NCBI GenBank assembly: GCA_964539805.1
Contig: CAZIKN010000027.1
Span: 1-50,970 of the forward strand
Direction of reading: 5' to 3'
Length of the DNA: 50,970 nt
From: M3007 sp964539805
GTDB lineage: Bacteria; Bacteroidota; Bacteroidia; Chitinophagales; Saprospiraceae
How positions within the stretch are numbered: the first letter of the stretch is position 1; each line of letters opens with the position of its first letter. Below are positions 44,408 through 50,970 of this stretch, piece by piece. The notes beneath the pieces are model-generated. The model ran no database searches. It was given only the letters and a program-made list of their open reading frames with translations, and was not told the DNA's origin. Both the position numbers and the translations under genes were made by a program.

Positions 44408-46268
44408 AATCCTCTTCCAGCACCAATTCTGCGTCTTTTTCCCAAATTTCCATTTCACAGGGTTTGCAGTTGAACTTTAGTTTGTATTCTACCGGGCCAT
44501 GTTTGAGGGTAAGCGGCTCGGCGAGTTTTTCGCCCATGGTATCGCGCTGATAACGAGGGCATTTCCCCAATTCGTACTTTACACAGTATTTGGTGACCAT
44601 TACACGTGATTTTCCGGGATCCCATTGCAGTTCAAAAGCCTTTTCTATGTCCGTGACGCCGTGGCGCTTGTAAAAAGCTCGCGCTAATTTGTTGGACACA
44701 TTATAGGTAAAATCAAGGCTTTTTACCGGGTAAGGGTGTTCGGTTTTTACTATGGGCTGGCCTTCGCGCTGGTATTCGCGGATGCGGGTTTCAGCCAATT
44801 GCTCCAGGGCGGTGCGGCGTATTTCATTGACTTTTGAATTGGGCAAAAACCATTTTTCCGAAAAATCCACCACTATATCATCTGCAATAAAGGGCGTATT
44901 GCCTGTTTTGGCTAAATTTTGGGTGATGTTTTCGATAAGCCCTTCAGTATTTTTGGCAGCTTCCTTAACTGCTTCCATATTAGCCGTGTAATGGTGGCCA
45001 TCTTCGTCCACCACATGCAGGCAAAACCCGTTTTCGGTATCCGTAAAACGCATTTTCACCCCGATTTTCCGCACGGCGCTGTTTTCGTTTTCCACCATCC
45101 GATTAAATTCTGCATCTAAGTTGCGGTATATTTCCGTGCCAATGGGCAGGGGCTTGAGCTCATTGGGCACCACGATGTCGTTGACGATGATGTTCACCTG
45201 TACACCATCCGCCACGCCTTGTTCATTGATAAAATACAGGCCATCGCCGTTGTTGAGCAGCTCATGGTTTTCCACAAGGTAGCCATTGGCCTTGGTCTCC
45301 AGCAGTTTGCCTATGTACTGGCCTTTTGATTTGGGGCTTTCCCAAGAGCCGATTTTTGCATGGCGGTGGTTGACAAAATAATCAGTATAGCCCCGGTTGA
45401 AACTGCGATCCAAGCCTGGCTCAAAATTATAAAAGGTGCGTCCGGAGGAGGCTTTTTCGTAGCGGTCAGCGTTGTCCGCCAGAAAGGCATCCAATTTTTT
45501 CCGAAGGTATGAGGTGTTGTTTTTGACATACACAATATCCTTCAGGCGGCCTTCTATCTTAAAAGAGCAGATGCCTGCCTTGATGAGATTGGGCAGTTCC
45601 TCGCTCAGATCCAGGTCCTTAATGGACAACAAATGGCTGTTTTCGATAAGGGTATTGCCTTTGCCATCAATAAGCTGATAGGGAAGGCGGCAGTTTTGGG
45701 CGCAGGAGCCGCGATTGGCAGAGCGTTCGCCATTGGCCACGCTCATGTAGCAGTTGCCGCTGAAGGAAACACAAAGGGCACCAGTGACAAAAAACTCCAG
45801 TTCCACGTCGGTGGCTTCATGTATCTCCCTGATCTGGTCCAAATTGAGTTCGCGGGCCAACACCACGCGCTTGATGCCCGCATCGGCTAAGAATTTGACG
45901 TGCGCGGCATCGCGGTTGTTGGCCTGTGTGCTGGCGTGTATGGCAATGGGCGGCAAATCCATTTCCAAAATGCCCATATCCTGCACAATAATGGCATCAA
46001 CGCCTGTTTCATAAAGATCCCAGATAAGTTTGCGGCAGGCCTCCAACTCGTTGTCATAGAGAATAGTGTTGACGGTCACCAACACCTTGGCCTTGAACAA
46101 ATGAGCGTAACGCACCATTTCGGCGATGTCATCCACCGAGTTGGTGGCATTGGTGCGGGCACCAAAAGTATGTGCGCCCATATAGACGGCATCCGCGCCG
46201 GCATTGACAGCAGCCATGCCCTGATACAGGTTCTTGGCCGGGGCCAGAATTTCGATTTTTTTTCTCAT
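44406..46268 (-). CDS. U32 family peptidase / RNA hydroxylation-type protein
   Basis: 620 aa from MRKKIEILAPAKN; an in-frame ATG 33 nt upstream adds an unlikely extension. The U32 domain (about 1-300) is followed by a C-terminal part. Conserved cysteines likely bind a metal or iron-sulfur cluster: GNCYMS, GSCAQNCRLPYQL, and C-terminal CVKYELGKCPRY and NCKPCE. Related proteins (TrhP, RlhA) take part in tRNA or 23S rRNA uridine/cytidine hydroxylation; others are called collagenase-like. The last codons and stop (TAG) run into the IS: T and A are flank, G is the first base of the element. The last residues EED thus lie at the insertion point. Confidence 0.88.
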   Translation of the reverse strand: MRKKIEILAPAKNLYQGMAAVNAGADAVYMGAHTFGARTNATNSVDDIAEMVRYAHLFKAKVLVTVNTILYDNELEACRKLIWDLYETGVDAIIVQDMGILEMDLPPIAIHASTQANNRDAAHVKFLADAGIKRVVLARELNLDQIREIHEATDVELEFFVTGALCVSFSGNCYMSVANGERSANRGSCAQNCRLPYQLIDGKGNTLIENSHLLSIKDLDLSEELPNLIKAGICSFKIEGRLKDIVYVKNNTSYLRKKLDAFLADNADRYEKASSGRTFYNFEPGLDRSFNRGYTDYFVNHRHAKIGSWESPKSKGQYIGKLLETKANGYLVENHELLNNGDGLYFINEQGVADGVQVNIIVNDIVVPNELKPLPIGTEIYRNLDAEFNRMVENENSAVRKIGVKMRFTDTENGFCLHVVDEDGHHYTANMEAVKEAAKNTEGLIENITQNLAKTGNTPFIADDIVVDFSEKWFLPNSKVNEIRRTALEQLAETRIREYQREGQPIVKTEHPYPVKSLDFTYNVSNKLARAFYKRHGVTDIEKAFELQWDPGKSRVMVTKYCVKYELGKCPRYQRDTMGEKLAEPLTLKHGPVEYKLKFNCKPCEMEIWEKDAELVLEED

Positions 46269-46369
46269 GCGATGGATATGCGCCCGTTTTAGGGGCAGCA
46301 AAGATAGGAAGATGTTTGGGTATGAAGGATGCCTAATGTTGGCCGCTGAGAAATAGATTTAGAGGTTTT

Positions 46370-46498
46370 TCAAAAGCGGTGGAGTTGCTCGTGCACGTGC
46401 AGGCCGAGCGAGCGGTCGCCGAGGCGCACGAGTTCGGGGCCGACGAACGGTACCGCCTGTTCTTCTTCGATGTCTTCGAGGATGTCTTGCCAACTCAT
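46370..46498 (-). pseudogene. N-terminal remnant of a SIR2-like protein
   Basis: A 42-codon frame MSWQDILEDIEEEQ, then AVPFVGPELVRLGDRS, then a stop after LHRF. The VPFVGPEL block is like the start of SIR2-like NAD-binding domains used in bacterial defence and signalling proteins (usually V-P-x-x-G-P-E-L). Nothing downstream continues the domain, so this is the first about 40 residues of a lost gene. The codons (GTC GGC CCC, CTC GGC GAC CGC) look more GC-rich than those of its neighbours, suggesting transfer. The rest of the 46269-46634 gap shows nothing. Confidence 0.5.
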
Positions 46499-46634
46499 AA
46501 GCAGTTGGGAGGCTTGGTTTTGCTTGTCCCTGCAAAGATTGATTTATTGTGGGATATCCCTCTTTTACTGGGGTAGCGGCCCGAAACCTGAGCCTTTTCT
46601 ATACGTTTGGCCAATGCTTAGCGTGAAACATCCC

Positions 46635-48206
46635 TCAGTCATCAATCTCCAAATGTAAGCGCGCCCGTTCAAAAGCGGTATTCATGCGGTCAAAAAAAGC
46701 GGGTGTTGGGTTTTTGCACAGGTAAATCTGGTTGCCGTGTTGGCGCGACAGGGGCATATCCAATGCCCAAATTTTTTCTATTTGCCCAAAAAACAGGGGC
46801 ATATCGTCGCCCAGTTCGTCGTTGACGTAAATCAGGGTTTGGAAGTTATCCGGCAAACGCCGGGGGAGCCAGTAGCGGTAGTTGTCGCTGAAACTCAGCA
46901 CCGGCGGGAGGCCGTGTTTCAGGCCGAAATGCTCAATGGCACCCGCTTGTCCATATTGGTCCGCATAAATGGCAGCGGTGGATGGTTCGGGCAATTTTTT
47001 CCACGTTTCGATGGTTTTTTCGGCTAATTCTTCCCAGCCGATCATATCGGCAAAATCTTGTGGGAGAGCATAATAGCGCCCGTCTTCCCAGCGCAAAACG
47101 CCCTGCACACCCGGCATAGCGGTCATTTTTTGTATAAAACGCGCCTCCTGTTCCGGCGGGAAAAGGGGCAGAGAAAGGGGCACCGTCACCACCCCGGCCA
47201 GTAGCATAAACAGGGGCACCACTGCCCAAAGCCAAGGCGCACCGCGTTCCGCCTTAGTTTGCAAAAAAGCCGCGCCAGCCGCGATCAAAACGGGATAAGC
47301 GCCCAGCGAATAGTAACTTTTTGCGCTAAAAAACAACAAAACAGCCAGCACCGTCAGGTACATCCAGCCGAAAACACGCCAGCGCGCCGCTTCTTTGGTG
47401 AAAAGCAAAAAATACAAGCCAGCCAGCCAGATGGGCAAGGCGGGCAGGAAAAAAAGCAACTGGTCGCCCAAAAAACCGCCCAAAGAGACATGGGCAAACT
47501 GGCTTTCCGACAACTCCGTGATATGCCGAACCACAGGAAATTGCCGCTCCGCCTGCCAGACAATATTCGGGGCAACGATCAACAAAGCCAGTGCCATCGC
47601 CCCGTAAAGTTTTTTTTCAGACAACACACGCCGCAGGGGCGTACCCAGCACGCCCGGGAGCAGGGCAAAAAGGCAGATCAAAACGGAATATTTGTTCAGC
47701 AAACCCAGTCCCGCCGCCGCGCCCAGCCCAATGAGCCAGCCGCTTTTTTGGGTATTGATGTATTGTAACAAAAGCCAACACAGCAGCGCCCAGTAAAAAA
47801 CATCAAAAACGACGGGCATAAAAAGCATACAGGGCCGCAAATAAGCCCCCGACAACACACCCGCCAAACCCACCAAAATCAGGGCAAAATGCCCGCCGCG
47901 GCTGTCTTTGGGCAGCATTTCCTTGGCCATGAGGCCCGTGAGCAACACAGTGGCCGTGCCAAAAACCGTTGAAATGGCCCGCACGGCCTCCACCGAGCCG
48001 CCCAGAACATCGCCGCCCAGCCAGGCCCAAAAACCGATTCCCGCCGGGACGGAGGCGTAACCCCAGTCCAAATGCCGCCCTAAGGCCAAATACAACAACT
48101 CGTCGCGGTGAAACGACCACTGCCCGTTTACATAAAAATGAAGGCCGAGTTTTACGGCCAAAAAAGCGATCAGCGGGCCTGCCCAATGGATATTATTTTT
48201 TTGCAT
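46635..48206 (-). CDS. GT39-type (PMT/ArnT-like) membrane glycosyltransferase
   Basis: A 523-aa protein. Residues 1-360 hold about 10-11 membrane helices; the first periplasmic loop has HRDELLYLALGRHLDWGYASVP, with the acidic Asp-Glu pair expected in GT39/GT-C lipid-linked sugar transferases. The C-terminal about 160 residues are a soluble domain. Family members move a sugar from polyprenyl phosphate to protein or to lipid A (ArnT). It is divergent from the phosphoethanolamine transferase gene (78 bp), which suggests a joint role in surface lipid modification. The start at 48206 is supported by the immediate hydrophobic segment. Confidence 0.87.
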   Translation of the reverse strand: MQKNNIHWAGPLIAFLAVKLGLHFYVNGQWSFHRDELLYLALGRHLDWGYASVPAGIGFWAWLGGDVLGGSVEAVRAISTVFGTATVLLTGLMAKEMLPKDSRGGHFALILVGLAGVLSGAYLRPCMLFMPVVFDVFYWALLCWLLLQYINTQKSGWLIGLGAAAGLGLLNKYSVLICLFALLPGVLGTPLRRVLSEKKLYGAMALALLIVAPNIVWQAERQFPVVRHITELSESQFAHVSLGGFLGDQLLFFLPALPIWLAGLYFLLFTKEAARWRVFGWMYLTVLAVLLFFSAKSYYSLGAYPVLIAAGAAFLQTKAERGAPWLWAVVPLFMLLAGVVTVPLSLPLFPPEQEARFIQKMTAMPGVQGVLRWEDGRYYALPQDFADMIGWEELAEKTIETWKKLPEPSTAAIYADQYGQAGAIEHFGLKHGLPPVLSFSDNYRYWLPRRLPDNFQTLIYVNDELGDDMPLFFGQIEKIWALDMPLSRQHGNQIYLCKNPTPAFFDRMNTAFERARLHLEIDD

Positions 48207-48284
48207 GTTATAGTGTCAACTTATTTCATAACGAGACATTTATGTTTTATTTTGTGCCTAAGTTTGAAAAAGATCAAAATCAAT

Positions 48285-49892
48285 ATGTTTAAAGTTATTT
48301 TACTCATTGGCCTGTTATCCGCGCCCTTTCTGACGCAAGGGATACTCACGGGAAATTGGGTGTGGCATGAGGCTGTGCTGATCCTTACCAGCGCTGTGTT
48401 GTTGGCTACACCTTATCTACTTGTATCCCGTCAGGCTTTTCGCAGGTGGTATTGGCGGGCGGGCGGGCTGCTTGTCCTCACGGTTTCATTGGTGGAGAGC
48501 CTTTATTTGTTCAAAGAAAAAGTGCCGTTCAATCATTTGGCCTTACGGCTATTTTTGGAGAGTTTCCCGCAGGAATTGAAAGGATACCTGAGTAATGTGA
48601 TTCCTGCACCCGCGCTGCTTGGAGGATTTGTGCTGACGTTTTTTTTGTTGTCCGTTTTTTGGCGCACAGAACACCGAGCTACATCCCTCAGCATCCAGCA
48701 ACAGAAAAAATGGAGCCTTCTCACATGCACCTGTCTGTTCATACAAGGTTTTGCACCACTTGGGCCCAATAGTCCGTGGGGCTTTTTCAGGAACCTTTAT
48801 ACGGCTGTCAAACAGTCGGTTGACTACTACGAAGCCATTGATAAAAGCCCGGAACAAATTCAGGAAAGTGTGCAATGCATTGATCTGCAATGTAACGGCA
48901 ACTGCCAAACCTGGGTGTTGCTGGTGGGCGAAAGCAGCAGCCGCCATCATTGGGGCTGTTATGGTTATTGGCGCAATACCACGCCACGCCTGGCTGCCCG
49001 CGGCGACCTAATATGGTACCGAGATGTCATCAGCAGCCATAGCAGCACGGTGGAAAGTCTGGGCCGCTGCCTGAGCCTGGAGGCTAATAACGACGGGCGA
49101 CACGATTTTAGCGACATCAATATTGCAGATATAGCCCACGCGTGCGGGATCAAAACCTGGTGGATCAGTACCCACCATCGCCATGGCTTACTGCACAGCT
49201 CAGTACCTGAATCAATGCGAAATGCACAGGTGATCCGCTTTTTGGAAGAAGATTTACCCGGGTCATCCATGCCGCACGATGCGCTGATGATACCCTATTT
49301 GCGCGAAGCACTGGCAGACCAAAGCCCCCGCAAACTCATCATGCTACATCTGATGGGTGCCCATCTGCCATACAAAAATCGCTACCCGGCTAATTTTGAG
49401 GTGTTTGTAAATGCAGACAGCGTCCGTGCAAAATATCCCCATGCAAATACGGAAGAGAAACAACGGGCCATCAATGCCTATGACAATGCCACCCTGTACC
49501 AGGATTATGTGCTGGATCAGATGCTCAACTTGTTGGACAGCACCCAACAGCAAGGACAAACGATTAGTGCTATTTATTTCAGCGATCATGGCGAAGAAGT
49601 GTATGATTACCGCTCATTTATCGGCCACACACCGCAATCCAACGCCGCATGGCTACACGATATCCCGTTCTTTACCTATGGGCTGCCCTCATCGGGCAAT
49701 GAAAAAGCGCCTTACCAACTCAACTACTTCGCCCATACGCTGATGGACTGGATGGGAATAAAAAGCACTGCGCACCGGATGGATAAAAGCCTGTTGCGCC
49801 CTCAACTGAACATACCCCAACGCACACTCGGTAACGGGCAACCGTATATCTACCCAACAGATCCAAACCAGATGCTCCTACCCTATCATTGA
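48285..49892 (+). CDS. Phosphoethanolamine transferase-like (EptA/sulfatase superfamily)
   Basis: 535 aa from MFKVILLIG; the longer upstream frame is rejected because it lacks the first membrane helix. Residues 1-190 have about four to five membrane segments. The periplasmic alkaline-phosphatase-like domain has VLLVGESSSRHHWGCYGYWRNTTP, the catalytic Ser/Thr region of EptA/Cpt-type enzymes, LIMLHLMGAHLPYKNRYP and FSDHGEEVYD with the metal ligands. Family role: transfer of phosphoethanolamine from phosphatidylethanolamine to lipid A or core sugars, altering outer-membrane charge and polymyxin response. Divergent from the GT39 gene. Confidence 0.88.
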   Translation: MFKVILLIGLLSAPFLTQGILTGNWVWHEAVLILTSAVLLATPYLLVSRQAFRRWYWRAGGLLVLTVSLVESLYLFKEKVPFNHLALRLFLESFPQELKGYLSNVIPAPALLGGFVLTFFLLSVFWRTEHRATSLSIQQQKKWSLLTCTCLFIQGFAPLGPNSPWGFFRNLYTAVKQSVDYYEAIDKSPEQIQESVQCIDLQCNGNCQTWVLLVGESSSRHHWGCYGYWRNTTPRLAARGDLIWYRDVISSHSSTVESLGRCLSLEANNDGRHDFSDINIADIAHACGIKTWWISTHHRHGLLHSSVPESMRNAQVIRFLEEDLPGSSMPHDALMIPYLREALADQSPRKLIMLHLMGAHLPYKNRYPANFEVFVNADSVRAKYPHANTEEKQRAINAYDNATLYQDYVLDQMLNLLDSTQQQGQTISAIYFSDHGEEVYDYRSFIGHTPQSNAAWLHDIPFFTYGLPSSGNEKAPYQLNYFAHTLMDWMGIKSTAHRMDKSLLRPQLNIPQRTLGNGQPYIYPTDPNQMLLPYH

Positions 49893-50037
49893 CACGGTCC
49901 ACCATACCTTGCTGCATACAGGATTTAAAGGGTTTTGTTTTTTCAAATACAAAAGTTTGAAAATCAATATTTTATAATTCATTTTTAAAAAAGTAAAAAA
50001 ATTTATAAAAAAAACCTGTTTATAATATAAACTATTT

Positions 50038-50045
50038 TATTTTTG
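50038..50045 (+). promoter_or_regulatory. -7 box before the 36-aa ORF
   Basis: TATTTTTG is an exact TAnnTTTG box with a T-rich -33 region (50019-50021) 16 nt upstream. It would drive 50075 onward. Confidence 0.5.
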
Positions 50046-50074
50046 TGGAGTTATTCATTTAAACACATTTTGAT

Positions 50075-50185
50075 ATGCGGAAAAAAGACAAACCATTACA
50101 TCCGAAAGCCAGCCATTTACTGGATTTTAATACCTTGAAAGAACAAACCGGGGCTAACAGCGGTAACCTGAGCGTCCAGATATGA
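50075..50185 (+). CDS. 36-aa small protein overlapping the DUF2306 gene
   Basis: MRKKDKPLHPKASHLLDF then NTLKEQTGANSGNLSVQI, stop TGA. It is basic at the start and has no hydrophobic segment or Cys. Its stop overlaps the next gene's ATG in the form ATGA (50182-50185), and a TAnnTTTG box lies 30 bp upstream. The overlap and promoter suggest a real, translated small gene coupled to its neighbour. No family is recognised. It could be a leader peptide, a partner of the membrane protein, or a peptide precursor. Confidence 0.5.
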   Translation: MRKKDKPLHPKASHLLDFNTLKEQTGANSGNLSVQI

Positions 50186-50664
50186 CCATCACACATTCAC
50201 CGATGGGGGTATTGCACCTCGCATCATCAGTTGTTGCCATGCTTTTAGGAGCCTACATGCTCTGGGCCGAAAAGGGGACACAAAGGCATAAAAAAGTCGG
50301 CTATGCCTATTGTTTGTCTATGTTATCAGTCAATATCACGGCTTTCGGCATTTATTACCTCTGGGGGCGCTTTGGCGTTTTTCACGGTTTTGCCCTGTTG
50401 AGCCTGTCCACTTTGCTGGCAGGCATGATCCCCGTCATGGTTCGCAAAAATGCCCAAACGCTGGGCCTGCACCTCAACTTTATGTATTGGTCCGTGATTG
50501 GCCTGTATTGCGCTTTTGTAGCCGAAGTGCTGGTCAGGGTGCCCATCCCCTTCCTGCACGGGAATTTGAGTACTGCCGTTTTTATCGGCACTTTTGGTGT
50601 TATGTTTTTGGGAACACTTGGATTCAAAAAATATCAAGCACAATGGCATCAACGGTTTTTATAA
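50182..50664 (+). CDS. DUF2306-type membrane protein
   Basis: A 160-aa protein with about four or five membrane helices, resembling DUF2306 proteins: HLASSVVAMLLGAYMLWAEKG then TQRHKKVGYAY is the usual heading (a helix, then a basic R-H-K-x-x-G loop), and LHLNFMYWSVIGLY matches the later helix. Function of DUF2306 is unknown. Overlaps the 36-aa ORF by 4 nt. Confidence 0.75.
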   Translation: MTITHSPMGVLHLASSVVAMLLGAYMLWAEKGTQRHKKVGYAYCLSMLSVNITAFGIYYLWGRFGVFHGFALLSLSTLLAGMIPVMVRKNAQTLGLHLNFMYWSVIGLYCAFVAEVLVRVPIPFLHGNLSTAVFIGTFGVMFLGTLGFKKYQAQWHQRFL

Positions 50665-50719
50665 ATTTTGAAAAATCATAGTTCACACTAATAATTTTCA
50701 CCTTAAACAGTAATATTAT

Positions 50720-50970
50720 ATGAAAAAGATGCTCGCAATCATCATTTTTGCAATAGGCATATCAGGAATAAATGCATATTCGCAATCTTTTGAGCCCCGG
50801 TATTTTGGCGCAATACAAGTTCATAGCGGCTATGTTATGCCACAAATAAACACCCTGCCCGGTGGCTTTACCGGCAGCAACGGAATGATTGGTATCGGCT
50901 CTTCAGGTTATGGCAGCCTTGGCAAACACTGGCTCATTGGCGGCAGCGGTTTTGGCACAATTGCCAGAGA
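50720..50970 (+). CDS. Secreted glycine-rich protein, partial (runs off the right edge)
   Basis: The frame is open to the end of the window (83 codons). A signal peptide is clear (MKKMLAIIIFAIGISGINAYSQ, cut shown by its ends MKKMLAIII and NAYSQ). The start of the mature part has GAIQVHSGYVMPQ and a G/S-rich stretch (GMIGIGSSGYGSLG, GGSGFGTIAR), like an outer-membrane beta-barrel or outer-surface protein. It may be transcribed with the preceding genes (55-bp gap). Confidence 0.7.
   Translation, partial: MKKMLAIIIFAIGISGINAYSQSFEPRYFGAIQVHSGYVMPQINTLPGGFTGSNGMIGIGSSGYGSLGKHWLIGGSGFGTIAR

Noticed and set aside
46379..46576. Plus-strand 65-aa open frame
   Set aside because: It is the complement of the SIR2-like remnant and shows no coding features; the minus strand carries the recognisable VPFVGPEL block.
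1..50970. tRNA or rRNA genes
   Set aside because: I examined the gaps by eye and saw no tRNA cloverleaf or rRNA-like segment; a tRNAscan-SE run would be decisive.

Overview
The window looks like chromosome of a Bacteroidota member, most likely a Saprospiria-type (Saprospiraceae-like) environmental bacterium. Evidence in the sequence: five large secreted or surface proteins end in type IX secretion (T9SS) type A C-terminal sorting domains; several genes have the Bacteroidota promoter box TAnnTTTG; Shine-Dalgarno sites are essentially absent; and there is a ribbon-helix-helix/SPFH pair, a DUF2400 protein and a FucP-type sugar transporter typical of the phylum. The genus assignment is inference, since no search was run.

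Layout. 1-311: tip of an insertion sequence continuing off the left edge, then almost nothing. 312-10.8 kb: housekeeping and metabolic genes (RHH + SPFH operon, DUF2400 protein, Gfo/Idh/MocA oxidoreductase, sugar MFS transporter, Ca2+-type P-ATPase, a 484-aa helical protein of unknown function, a peptidoglycan-binding/YkuD-like protein, a TIGR04282 glycosyltransferase). 10.8-17.1 kb: two T9SS cargo genes on the minus strand, the first (VPS10/BNR + LamG) broken by a perfect 484-bp tandem duplication. 17.2-19.3 kb: ABC ATPase + hpt, then a 43-bp tandem repeat array with a long hairpin, then a coiled-coil protein. 19.5-30 kb: an S41 peptidase lipoprotein, then a minus-strand run with UbiA-like protein, lipoprotein, polyphosphate glucokinase, pdxA, a truncated second pdxA made by a perfect 977-bp tandem duplication, leucyl aminopeptidase, a CBS-pair membrane protein and gamma-glutamyltransferase. 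30-34.6 kb: a methyltransferase with a highly structured leader, a fibronectin/T9SS protein, a second 484-aa paralogue and a small lipoprotein. 34.8-42.5 kb: a giant PKD-like T9SS protein whose sorting domain is put out of frame by a 12-G tract, and an RCC1-repeat T9SS protein. 42.56-44.41 kb: a complete IS1634-like insertion sequence that ends inside the stop codon of a U32 peptidase gene. 46.3-51 kb: a SIR2-like gene remnant, a divergent GT39 glycosyltransferase / phosphoethanolamine transferase pair, a 36-codon ORF overlapping a DUF2306 membrane protein gene, and a partial secreted protein.

Points that stand out: (i) a riboswitch-like two-domain structured leader starting at a predicted +1 upstream of a SAM-dependent methyltransferase; (ii) short octamer tracts (ATTATCAC)n placed directly before the start codons of three unrelated genes; (iii) two large exact tandem duplications with only 2-3 bp of junction microhomology, 11.5 kb apart; (iv) a G12 tract that would switch T9SS export or anchoring of a roughly 2,030-aa surface protein. 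Items iii and iv could be assembly or sequencing errors, and each entry says how that can be decided. No CRISPR array, rRNA or tRNA gene was seen.
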